Part shown: piece after piece, positions 1-7,035 of the stretch | Layout of the letters: each line of letters opens with the position of its first letter | How positions within the stretch are numbered: position 1 is the first letter of the stretch | Assembly (NCBI GenBank): GCA_002491945.1 | Contig: DKWX01000052.1 | Coordinates: forward strand, 1,853-18,411 | Origin: Porphyromonadaceae bacterium UBA7141 | GTDB lineage: Bacteria > Bacteroidota > Bacteroidia > Bacteroidales > Muribaculaceae | Length of the DNA: 16,559 nucleotides | Direction: 5' to 3' | Program-made: the position numbers and the translations under genes | Notes under the pieces: model-generated | The model's input: the letters and a program-made list of their open reading frames with translations, nothing else | What the model was told of the DNA's origin: nothing | The model's database searches: none

Positions 1-480
1 AAGATTCTCACCGCTCCGTCTGTAAACGACCACCTCCGCGATGCAATCCCGCAAAAGGGCTTGCAATATGTTTCAACCGAACAGCCGACTCCACAAGACC
101 TTGTCCTTGTCGGTTACTACAAGACAGAACAATTGCCGATTATCAAGGAGAAACGACTTTACTACGTTCCGGCGGCACTTGGCAAAGGCTCAATCAATCT
201 CGTGTCAGGCTTTGAGAAAACAAAATATCTCTTGCTTCACCACGACAAGGAGCGAGTGCTTGTACGTCTCAAAGGCGATGGCCCGAAATTCTATCCCAAG
301 ACTGCGCTTGAAAACATGGGATTTGCTCCCTCCGGCGACTACTACCTCGGCTTCGAGATAAAAGACTTCACGCCCGTTCCCAGCATCGACCCAAACGCCT
401 ACGAATTAGAGCGCAAGGGACAGCAACGTTTTACCCCCTGTTTCACAACCATTGATAAAATAATGGCCACAAATGAATAA
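1..480 (+). CDS. C-terminal part of an unrecognised protein (5' truncated by window edge)
   Basis: The reading frame is open from the first base of the window to a TAA at 478-480, giving 159 residues; no convincing start lies inside, so the beginning is outside the window. The TTG at 61 falls mid-frame and is not needed as a start. I do not recognise the family. The fragment is mixed alpha/beta in appearance, with a run reading KYLLLHHDKERVLVRLKGDG, a later GDYYLGFEIKDF strand-like segment, and a charged, proline-containing C-terminus ending in FTTIDKIMATNE. There is no signal peptide or membrane segment in the visible part. Its last 8 nt overlap the next ORF, so the two were probably translated together. 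An end domain of a large accessory protein (for example from a restriction or mobile-element locus) is possible, but nothing visible proves it. Confidence 0.7.
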   Translation, partial: KILTAPSVNDHLRDAIPQKGLQYVSTEQPTPQDLVLVGYYKTEQLPIIKEKRLYYVPAALGKGSINLVSGFEKTKYLLLHHDKERVLVRLKGDGPKFYPKTALENMGFAPSGDYYLGFEIKDFTPVPSIDPNAYELERKGQQRFTPCFTTIDKIMATNE

Positions 481-694
481 TCTCATAAAATTACATTATT
501 TTACCATAGATAGAGAACACTTCATAGATGCGACTAACGAAAATAAGTGTTCAACCGAATTTCTGCATTTCGCCAACATAATAGCAGAAATTTTTGACTG
601 TGAAATAAAAATCGAAGCGGTAGCAATTAATGAAGGTGGATTTGAACGAATATGGAATGTAATTTGTAAAAATGAAAATAAAAATATGATGTGA
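473..694 (+). CDS. Small AT-rich hypothetical protein, possibly a truncated N-terminal domain
   Basis: The ATG at 473 overlaps the end of the preceding gene by 8 nt (ATGAATAA), which suggests translational coupling. The product is 73 residues, acidic in the middle and lysine/asparagine-rich at the end (CKNENKNMM). It contains an ALHF/ANIIAEIFDCEIKIEA-like helix-strand region and a GGFERIW motif. It reads like a small alpha/beta domain that usually continues into something longer; the abrupt low-complexity tail may mean the original gene was cut short here. That reading is inference from general resemblance. Base composition is clearly lower in G+C than in the genes from 1285 onward, consistent with an acquired or decaying segment. 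No function can be assigned. Confidence 0.5.
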   Translation: MNNLIKLHYFTIDREHFIDATNENKCSTEFLHFANIIAEIFDCEIKIEAVAINEGGFERIWNVICKNENKNMM

Positions 695-1284
695 TGCGGA
701 TGCCAACTTCTGACGTCGTCCGGCAGATGTGGAAGACCTCGGGAATATAGACTCCGGACTCTGTGATAATAACCTCATTCCAAAGAATGGGGAGCATCTG
801 TCACATCCCAGGCGCGCCGCCGTACTGCATTGAGTCAGGCCACAGATTTGCCTGTCTTACAGCTCCGGTGTGAAGATGTCGGAGGATTGGGGCGGGGCAG
901 GTCATATGGCCGGGATGGAGGTGGGGTTGCAATGTTACAGCTGAACTTAAGAAAATAGAGGTGGAATGTGGTGAAATGTTTTTGAAAATTGTATTTGACA
1001 AGATTTAATTGTAATTTTGCAGATGTAATGGGTTGGGGACGTGGAAATATGGATTTGGAAAGTTGATGAGTGTTTGAATTTAATGTATTCGAGTGGAATT
1101 CAATATTATTTTCATCAGCGAGAAGAGTCTTTTCTGTGAATTGCACAAGTTGAGGAGGGAGCATAGCGGGCTGTGCGACCGATGGGGCTTGGTGAAATCT
1201 TCTTGAAAATCACTCTTGTGGAGAATGAAAGTCAAATTCAGCTACTCTCATAGAGATGTTATAAAAATTTTAAAACATACTATT
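695..1284. other. Gene-free stretch of about 590 bp with a GC-rich remnant-like block
   Basis: No reading frame here has credible protein character; the open frames on both strands are short, overlap one another and lack motifs. Between about 790 and 935 the sequence is markedly richer in G+C than its AT-rich surroundings. In the + frame that block reads as a compositionally odd string (GAPPYCIESGHRFACLTAPV, then a stop, then more of the same), which resembles a decayed or repeated element more than a gene. A TAATTTTG at 1012-1019 matches the Bacteroidales -7 element TAnnTTTG, but the nearest upstream TTTG elements (981-984, 994-997) are not at the usual distance, so I do not call a promoter. 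The last 100 bp lead into the TerD gene. Confidence 0.5.
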
Positions 1285-1983
1285 ATGGCTATAAATCTTG
1301 AGAAAGGTCAGAAAATCAACCTTGAAAAGGGGAATGGTTCGAAACTGATGGAGTTCTGTGTCGGGGTCAACTGGGGTGCTATCATGCGCCCGGTGCAGGA
1401 GCGTTCGGGCTTTCTGGGTCTTGGAAGCAAGACGGTGATGAAAGAGATGGATGTCGATGTTGACCTCAGCTGCGTGATGACCGATGCCAACGGGGCGCTG
1501 GTGGATACGCTGTATTCGCCGCTATATAATCCCCAGATGTTTTTGGCGCGCGGTCTGCCTGTTGGCAAGGACTGGAGCGCTGACGGGTCAATGTACCACA
1601 CACCTGATGATGTAGAGGGTGACAAGGGCGGAGATGACGGGCTTGACAATGAAGTCGTGCAGATTGACCTGTCGAAAGTCCGTTCGAATATCACCCAGAT
1701 TTTCTTCTTCCTCAATATATTTTCGCCCAAGAATCTTGATTTCAGTGGCATACCATATGTGCAGGTGCGCATGTTCGAGGGTACGCCGCAGAAGGTGAGC
1801 ACTGTTTTTGCCCAGTATGATGTGGCAAAAGAATCTCAGTTTGTCGGCAAGAATGCTCTGATACTTGGTAAGCTCTACCGTCGTAACGGCGAATGGAAGT
1901 TTGCGGCTATAGGTGATGCTTATGATGACCGTTACGACCTTCGCAATACAGTGGCACGTATAATTGACAATTACGCCAAATAA
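1285..1983 (+). CDS. TerD-family Ca2+-binding stress protein
   Basis: The 232-residue product begins MAINLEKGQKINLEKGNGSK, the classic TerD opening, so the ATG at 1285 is chosen over the in-frame ATG at 1216, which would add 23 non-homologous residues. Family hallmarks follow in order: VGVNWG at 27-31, an acidic DVDVDL strand at 56-61, the acidic metal-binding loop around 108-123 (DDVEGDKGGDDGLDNE) followed by VVQIDLSKV, and the C-terminal NGEWKFAAIGD at 201-211. TerD domains bind calcium and belong to tellurite-resistance/stress gene sets; their exact role is unsettled. At 232 residues it is longer than classic TerD (about 190), with extra sequence before the acidic loop and at the C-terminus. 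No signal peptide; likely cytoplasmic. It sits 108 nt upstream of a calcium-type P-type ATPase on the same strand. No terC or other ter gene is visible. Confidence 0.9.
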   Translation: MAINLEKGQKINLEKGNGSKLMEFCVGVNWGAIMRPVQERSGFLGLGSKTVMKEMDVDVDLSCVMTDANGALVDTLYSPLYNPQMFLARGLPVGKDWSADGSMYHTPDDVEGDKGGDDGLDNEVVQIDLSKVRSNITQIFFFLNIFSPKNLDFSGIPYVQVRMFEGTPQKVSTVFAQYDVAKESQFVGKNALILGKLYRRNGEWKFAAIGDAYDDRYDLRNTVARIIDNYAK

Positions 1984-2003
1984 ATATTTTGATTTACATT
2001 CAC

Positions 2004-2044
2004 GCTTCCTTGCATCTCCTCCGGGATGATGAGATGCCGGAAGC
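2004..2044 (+). other. Stem-loop between terD-like gene and Ca2+ ATPase gene
   Basis: The arms at 2004-2018 and 2031-2044 pair as GCTTCC with GGAAGC and GCATCTC with GAGATGC, around a small TT/C internal bulge, closing a 12-nt loop. No T-run follows (the next bases are ATGTGTGTGTAAG), so it is not a canonical intrinsic terminator. It could be a partial attenuator, an RNA-stability element or a processing site that sets relative expression of the two genes. It lies 48 nt before the ATPase start. Confidence 0.55.
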
Positions 2045-2091
2045 ATGTGTGTGTAAGTGACGTAAGATATCAAATATAAAACTATATATAA

Positions 2092-4764
2092 ATGAGCCAG
2101 ACACAACATTACACCGGGCTTTCTGCCCGGGAAGTGGCTGAATCGAGGGCGAAGCATGGATCCAATGTCCTGACTCCCCCCGAGAAGGAGTCGCTGCTGA
2201 TGCGGTTTCTTGAGAAATTCAAGGACCCTCTGATTATCATCCTGCTTGTGGCAGGAGCGCTTTCAATAGGGATATCCTGTTATGAATATCTGGGACTGGG
2301 GAAGGATGCAGGAGTATTCTTCGAGCCACTCGGCATATTCATAGCAATCCTGCTTGCCACTGGACTTGGGTTTATTTTTGAGCTAAAGGCCGACAAGGAA
2401 TTCGCACTGCTTAATCAGGTAAATGATGATGAGCCGGTGCAAGTGATACGCGACGGATATGCCACTCAGGTGCCCCGCAAGGATGTGGTAGTGGGGGATA
2501 TAGTGATACTCAACACGGGTGAGGAGGTGCCTGCCGACGGCGAGCTTCTCGAGGCTGTGTCGCTGAGCATCGATGAATCTACACTCACCGGTGAGCCGAT
2601 ATGCACCAAGACTACAGACCCTGCCCGCTTTGACCCGGACCATACTTTCCCCGACAATCATGCCATGCGTGGTACCAAAGTGATGGAAGGCCACGGTGTG
2701 ATGCGGGTATTTGCGGTAGGTGATGCCACAGAGAACGGCAAGGTGTTTGAGGCCGCGCAGATCGACGATAGTGTCAAGACTCCTCTCAATGAGCAGCTTG
2801 ACGGTCTTGGTGATCTAATTACCAAGATTTCCTACGGTTTTGCGATAGCTATCGTTCTGGGGCGTCTGGCAATGTACTTTTTCCATCTTCCTGACTCCGG
2901 ATTCAATTGGATTGAGTTTACGGCCTATCTGCTGCAGACGCTGATGGTGGCTGTGACACTTGTAGTAGTGGCTGTGCCCGAGGGACTGCCTATGGCTGTG
3001 ACATTATCTCTGGCCTATTCGATGCGCCGCATGCTTAAGACCAATAACCTGGTGCGCAAGATGCATGCGTGTGAGACGATGGGTGCCACAACGGTGATCT
3101 GCACCGATAAGACCGGCACACTGACTCAGAACCAGATGCAAGTCTACAAGGCCGACTTTTTCGGCAATCCTTCAGATGATGTGCTTCATGAGGGTATCGC
3201 AGTCAACTCCACGGCACAGCTTGATCTTTCGGGCGATAAGCCGACAGTGCTCGGCAATCCGACAGAGGGCGCGCTGTTGCTTTGGCTTAAATCGCGTGGT
3301 GCCGATTATGTGTCGTTTCGTGATAAAGCGGTGCGAGTGGAAGAACTCCCATTCAGCACGGAGCGTAAGTATATGGCTACTGTGGTGGTATCGGCTGGTG
3401 GCCGACGTATACTCTACGTCAAGGGTGCTCCGGAGATTATCTTCGGTATGTGTGCCGAGAAATCCGGCGTGACGAAGGCTGAGATTGATGCTTTGCTGCT
3501 GGGGTATCAGAACATGGCGATGCGCACACTCGGATTTGCCTATCAGGTGCTTGAGGAAGGTGACGCCACGATTGCAGACCATAAGGTAGTGGCCCGGCGT
3601 CTGACTTTCCTTGGTGTTGTGGCTATCTCCGACCCTGTGCGTGCGGATGTGCCTGCGGCAGTAGGCGAAGTGCTTGATGCCGGAATCGGGGTGAAGATCG
3701 TGACGGGCGACACTCCAGGTACAGCCAAAGAAATCGGGCGCCAGATCGGACTTTGGGACGACAGCCGCGACAGTGACCGCAATATAATTACCGGCACTGA
3801 ATTTGCCGAACTGACAGATGGCGAACTTCGCAAACGAGTGGGTGACCTTAAGATTATAGCGCGAGCACGCCCGATGGATAAGAAACGCCTTGTAGAGGCG
3901 CTTCAGGCCAATAATGAGGTAGTGGCTGTGACCGGTGACGGCACCAATGACGCTCCAGCCCTAAAGGCAGCTCATGTGGGGCTGTCGATGGGCGATGGTA
4001 CATCCGTGGCCAAAGAGGCATCCGACATAACGATTGTCGACAACAGTTTCTCATCAATCGGCCGAGCCGTGATGTGGGGACGTTCGCTCTTCCAGAATAT
4101 CCAGCGGTTCATACTCTTCCAGATGACGGTCAATGTGGCGGCCTGTCTGATAGTGCTTGCCGGAGCGTTTATGGGCACAGAGTCGCCGCTGACGGTGACA
4201 CAGATGCTCTGGGTCAACCTGATTATGGATACCTTTGCAGCCATGGCCCTCGCATCGCTTCCGCCGTCGTATTCAGTGATGAGAGAGAAGCCGCGTTCGC
4301 GCGAGGCCTTCATCATCAATCGTCCGATGTGGAAGTCGATTGTGGGTGTGGGTGGTATATTCTTTGTGTTATTGCTCGGCCTGCTTTATATTTTCGAGCA
4401 CTATTCTGTAGCATCGATGACAGAGCTATTCAGTTTCCTGCCGCAGGGGGTTGTGGATGCCGCTCATCCGTCGCTAACGCCCAGGGAGCTGTCGATGTTC
4501 TTTACGATATTCGTATTCCTTCAGTTCTGGAACATGTTTAATACCCGTGCATTTGCCACAGGGAAATCAGCGTTTCATTTCAAGGGGTGTAGCGGATTTA
4601 TGTATATCGCACTGATTATCATGCTCGGTCAGATACTGATAGTGAGCGTAGGCGGACAGTTCTTCAATGTGACACCGCTGAGCTTTACGGACTGGGGTCT
4701 GATTGTAGGCGGCACTTCAGTTGTGCTCTGGATAGGTGAGATAATCCGCCTTGTCAAGCGCTAA
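2092..4764 (+). CDS. Calcium-translocating P-type ATPase (type IIB, PMCA-like)
   Basis: This 890-residue protein couples ATP hydrolysis to cation export across the inner membrane, most likely Ca2+. Visible in order: a cation-ATPase N-terminal domain (GLSAREVAESRAKHGSNVL), a first membrane pair near 45-98, the actuator LTGEP loop (T166-G167-E168), the transmembrane-4 ion motif PEGLP at 296-300, the phosphorylation motif CTDKTGT with Asp339, the nucleotide-binding KGAPE at 444-448, the hinge TGDGTNDAP at 614-622, and NLIMD at 709-713 in transmembrane 6. PEGLP plus Asn709/Asp713 is the plasma-membrane Ca2+-ATPase pattern rather than Na/K or heavy-metal type. C-terminal membrane segments continue to the end; there is no long regulatory tail. 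Length is normal. The ATG at 2092 fits the family N-terminus. It follows the TerD gene and is closed by the terminator at 4801. Mn2+ as an additional substrate cannot be excluded. Confidence 0.93.
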   Translation: MSQTQHYTGLSAREVAESRAKHGSNVLTPPEKESLLMRFLEKFKDPLIIILLVAGALSIGISCYEYLGLGKDAGVFFEPLGIFIAILLATGLGFIFELKADKEFALLNQVNDDEPVQVIRDGYATQVPRKDVVVGDIVILNTGEEVPADGELLEAVSLSIDESTLTGEPICTKTTDPARFDPDHTFPDNHAMRGTKVMEGHGVMRVFAVGDATENGKVFEAAQIDDSVKTPLNEQLDGLGDLITKISYGFAIAIVLGRLAMYFFHLPDSGFNWIEFTAYLLQTLMVAVTLVVVAVPEGLPMAVTLSLAYSMRRMLKTNNLVRKMHACETMGATTVICTDKTGTLTQNQMQVYKADFFGNPSDDVLHEGIAVNSTAQLDLSGDKPTVLGNPTEGALLLWLKSRGADYVSFRDKAVRVEELPFSTERKYMATVVVSAGGRRILYVKGAPEIIFGMCAEKSGVTKAEIDALLLGYQNMAMRTLGFAYQVLEEGDATIADHKVVARRLTFLGVVAISDPVRADVPAAVGEVLDAGIGVKIVTGDTPGTAKEIGRQIGLWDDSRDSDRNIITGTEFAELTDGELRKRVGDLKIIARARPMDKKRLVEALQANNEVVAVTGDGTNDAPALKAAHVGLSMGDGTSVAKEASDITIVDNSFSSIGRAVMWGRSLFQNIQRFILFQMTVNVAACLIVLAGAFMGTESPLTVTQMLWVNLIMDTFAAMALASLPPSYSVMREKPRSREAFIINRPMWKSIVGVGGIFFVLLLGLLYIFEHYSVASMTELFSFLPQGVVDAAHPSLTPRELSMFFTIFVFLQFWNMFNTRAFATGKSAFHFKGCSGFMYIALIIMLGQILIVSVGGQFFNVTPLSFTDWGLIVGGTSVVLWIGEIIRLVKR

Positions 4765-4800
4765 TAAACAGTTGCTGATAGCCAATCGGCAAAATAATTA

Positions 4801-4841
4801 CCGGGGCATCATACTTCGAAGTATGATGCCCCGGTTTTTTT
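4801..4841 (+). terminator. Strong intrinsic terminator after the Ca2+ ATPase gene
   Basis: A perfect 17-bp inverted repeat at 4801-4834 (arms beginning CCGGGGCATCATAC) is followed directly by seven T residues at 4835-4841. On the opposite strand the same hairpin is followed by the U-rich TAATTATTTTG, so it could also stop transcripts arriving from the convergent minus-strand gene that ends at 5015. Confidence 0.92.
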
Positions 4842-4845
4842 GTTT

Positions 4846-4859
4846 TGTAGAATTCTACA
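4846..4859. promoter_or_regulatory. Perfect 14-bp palindrome, candidate protein-binding site
   Basis: The sequence TGTAGAATTCTACA equals its own reverse complement. It lies in the 250-bp gap between convergent genes, 5 nt after the terminator T-run. No promoter or start codon is close by on either strand, so an operator role is uncertain; chance occurrence or a nucleoid-type site are alternatives. A shorter palindrome (ACGAATTCGT, 4912-4921) and a 9-bp inverted repeat (TACGATTCT at 4932-4940 with AGAATCGTA at 4969-4977) lie in the same gap. Confidence 0.3.
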
Positions 4860-5014
4860 GGTACATTGATTTTGTGCGGCATTTTGCTTGCTTTACTTTC
4901 AAGCGAACCTGACGAATTCGTTTAAACCTCTTACGATTCTCAAAAGTGTCGGGATTAACTTAAGTAATAGAATCGTAGCAATCGGCTGACTGGGATGAAG
5001 ATTCAGGCAGACTC

Positions 5015-6691
5015 TTATTTCTTTAGAATCTTTTTACCACCGATGATATAGATTCCATTTGAGAAGCGGTCGGGATCGGCGCGATGGCCTGAGATGGTGT
5101 ATGCGTCAGATTCATTTACAGCTGCATTGACGGTGTCAACACCAGTGACCGGAGGCGCATCGACTCCGATGTATAGGGTGGAGTTGACGACCGTAGGCTC
5201 TGAATCCACGAGGAGCGCAGATGCCGGCAGAGAAAGAGTGTAGACACCCGGGCGCGTTATGCCGGATCCCGGAAGAGTAATCTTCAGTGATGCACCTATG
5301 CCGTTGTCGGGATAAGCCGTCTCGGGCTTGATAACGTATTCGGCTATGCCGTCGGTGATGGTGACGTATTGGCCATTGGCCCACTGGATCTCTGACGCTG
5401 ATGGGAAATCGATGCAAATAGAGGTGAGAGGGGTCGGGATTGTCTGCAGCGGGTCGGGGGAGATGTTATAGGCTGCTCCATTGTCAGAAGGCTCAATTGT
5501 GAATGGGAATTCTAAGGGGAGATTATGTGAGCCGTCGGAGAGTCTAAATGTATTCTCCGGTATATAAAGACGGTATTCTCCAGGAGGGGGAGTGAGAGTC
5601 CCTTCTGTGCGGTAGGCAAATGAGTTTGTCTCTTTGTTCCAGGCACCGTTGTAGATATATAGAGCATTGTCGTCTACTACGGCAGCAGTGCTGAAGCTGA
5701 AGAATGGATTCTGGATGTCGGTGATGCCGCCGCTGACGGGAGCCAGTAAAGGATGTTGCATTGACGGGAATCCGGAGATTTTGACGTCTTCTGGCATGTG
5801 GACGCAGAAAAATGCATATTTTTGGGCATTTTCGAAATACTCAGATGTGAACGATTGATAAGTTCCTGGTTCAGGCGAGATAGTATAGCTGACTTCAGTA
5901 TCGGAGATGTGGCCGGTGGTCCATGAGGCTACAATTTCACTGTTGCTTCCGTCTAATCCGGTTGTGGATGTGACGAGGAAGAGTCCTGCAGGGACGTTAA
6001 TTTCGACAGTGCCTGCAGCATCGAATGTCTGCGGAAATTTTATGTCGACATTGGAGCCATCGACAGTGATGTCTTTAATGTCAATGGGGAAGTTGGCTTC
6101 TTCGGCACCCCCTTGGGAAGTAAATGCCACGTAGAGCGAAGATAGATCACTTTCGGAGAGTGATGAATTGATTGAAAGGGATTCGATATTATTGAAGAAG
6201 ATTTCTGCGTGGCTGATCGATTCAATCTTTTCGCCGGAATCGGGGGAGATGTTGTATGCCGGGGTTGTGATGGTATAATCGATTATGATTTCTTCATTTG
6301 TAGAGCCGTCGGCATATTTCAGGAATCCGGCGGGAACGGTGACAGTGTATTCTCCAAGATATCGGAAGGGAGAAGTCTGCTGGTGCGGGAAGAAAGTCAC
6401 ATGGAGGTCGCCGGAATCGGTTTTGTCAAATCCGTAGAAAGTGTAGAGATCACGGAAATTTGAGGCGGGAATCTCCTTTACTGGAGTGCCATTAAGAGAG
6501 AGGGTGATAAATCCGTCAGCCTCGCGGTTGATGGTTATTGGCTCAGAGGAGGTCATTTCAAAATTGCTCAGTCCGGCCGGGAAATATTCCATATTCACCT
6601 TTCCGGCAGGCGGCGAGAACGAGAGGTATGGCTCGGCGAAGGCAGGCATCGCGACCATAGCAATGACAAGAGGTGTAAAAAATTTTTTCAT
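5015..6691 (-). CDS. Secreted four-repeat beta-rich protein with a T9SS-like C-terminal tail
   Basis: The 558-residue product opens with a Sec signal peptide (MKKFFTPLVIAMVAMPAFA, cleavage likely before EP). The rest is made of four related modules of about 110-140 residues beginning near 23, 146, 268 and 408. Each starts with a Y/L-x-(I/F)SP-x-(P/S)G-like strand (YNISPDSG, YTISPEPG, YNISPDPL) and ends with a G-x-(Y/V)-x-(V/L)-x-(V/I)PA(G/N/S) strand and a DGS-type turn (GEYTVTVPAG, GTVEINVPAG, GEYRLYIPEN, GVYTLSLPAS). The modules look Ig-like or SbsA-like and probably mediate surface structure or binding; no enzyme motif is seen. The C-terminus, AYTISGHRADPDRFSNGIYI then GGKKILKK, resembles the short C-terminal sorting strands of Bacteroidota secreted proteins. 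An imperfect 24-nt palindrome (6716-6739) lies in its leader. Its substrate or partner is unknown. Confidence 0.8.
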   Translation of the reverse strand: MKKFFTPLVIAMVAMPAFAEPYLSFSPPAGKVNMEYFPAGLSNFEMTSSEPITINREADGFITLSLNGTPVKEIPASNFRDLYTFYGFDKTDSGDLHVTFFPHQQTSPFRYLGEYTVTVPAGFLKYADGSTNEEIIIDYTITTPAYNISPDSGEKIESISHAEIFFNNIESLSINSSLSESDLSSLYVAFTSQGGAEEANFPIDIKDITVDGSNVDIKFPQTFDAAGTVEINVPAGLFLVTSTTGLDGSNSEIVASWTTGHISDTEVSYTISPEPGTYQSFTSEYFENAQKYAFFCVHMPEDVKISGFPSMQHPLLAPVSGGITDIQNPFFSFSTAAVVDDNALYIYNGAWNKETNSFAYRTEGTLTPPPGEYRLYIPENTFRLSDGSHNLPLEFPFTIEPSDNGAAYNISPDPLQTIPTPLTSICIDFPSASEIQWANGQYVTITDGIAEYVIKPETAYPDNGIGASLKITLPGSGITRPGVYTLSLPASALLVDSEPTVVNSTLYIGVDAPPVTGVDTVNAAVNESDAYTISGHRADPDRFSNGIYIIGGKKILKK

Positions 6692-6715
6692 ATTATGATA
6701 GATTAGAATGTGTGT

Positions 6716-6739
6716 GTCTCACTGACATGGCAGTGTGAC
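6716..6739 (-). promoter_or_regulatory. Imperfect palindrome in the leader of the secreted-protein gene
   Basis: GTC-T-CACTG and CAGTG-T-GAC form an 8-bp dyad with one T-T mismatch around a 6-nt centre. It lies 25-48 nt upstream of the start codon at 6691 on the minus strand, suitable for an operator or a leader hairpin. No good Bacteroidales promoter is visible in the same interval. Confidence 0.3.
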
Positions 6740-6742
6740 GGA

Positions 6743-6938
6743 TTATTGATCAAGATTGCGGAATTGCGCTTGCCTGCATATTATGCGGCAGCGGTAGATA
6801 GTAGGTAATCAGGCCTGAGTCATAAGCATCAATTGAGCGGGAATCAGGCCGTGCGGCAGATGGAATTCCGGATGTAGGCTTCTTACGGGAGAGTACGCTT
6901 TTATTATAGTAACAATCAATGAGGCTGAATTGTTCGGA
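6743..6938 (-). pseudogene. Decayed partial duplicate of the AlkD-like gene
   Basis: This stretch aligns with the 3' half of the AlkD-like gene at 7036-7491, offset by about 302 bp. Shared anchors in the same order are TTGATYAAGATTGCG (6746-6760 against 7048-7062), AATCAGGC, a roughly 29-nt block of about 80% identity running into GGCTTCTT (6877-6884 against 7174-7181), GGGAGAG, and TTGTTCGGA (6930-6938 against 7219-7227). On the minus strand the decayed copy still reads SEQ...VLSR like the intact gene and ends RNLDQ-stop against RNLNQ. A single-base loss near 6885 shifts the frame, and the restored frame meets a TGA soon after, so no full product is possible. The 76-residue open frame at 6750-6980 is the shifted remnant and is not treated as a gene. 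The 5' half of the copy has been lost or is unrecognisable. Confidence 0.8.
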
Positions 6939-7035
6939 CGAAAAGAATTTTTTATGAAAATTCTTTATCGGATTTTGCAATTACATTATTGACAGCGATT
7001 TAATTGCGTGAGCAAGTGCCGGAATTCAAACGACT

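Noticed and set aside
1012..1019. TAATTTTG as a promoter for the TerD gene
   Set aside because: No TTTG lies at 19-21 nt upstream, and the gene start is about 265 nt away.
1216..1284. Upstream start for the TerD gene
   Set aside because: It would add 23 residues before the canonical TerD N-terminus.
3172..3582. Antisense open frame of 136 residues inside the ATPase gene, and similar frames such as 4074-4541
   Set aside because: These are shadows of a long GC-biased coding region; no motifs, starts or conservation-like features are visible.
4998..5032. AAGATTC...GAATCTT inverted repeat with a following T-run at the end of the secreted-protein gene
   Set aside because: The T-run is on the strand opposite to that gene and lies inside its coding end, so it does not suit a terminator for it.
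6807..6850. Two AATCAGGCC repeats, considered as the start of a CRISPR or direct-repeat array
   Set aside because: Only two 9-nt copies with no regular spacing; the first is part of the AlkD-like duplication and the second appears to be chance.
6750..6980. Open frame of 76 residues on the minus strand
   Set aside because: It is the frameshifted remnant of the AlkD-like duplicate, with nonsense composition after the VLSR match.
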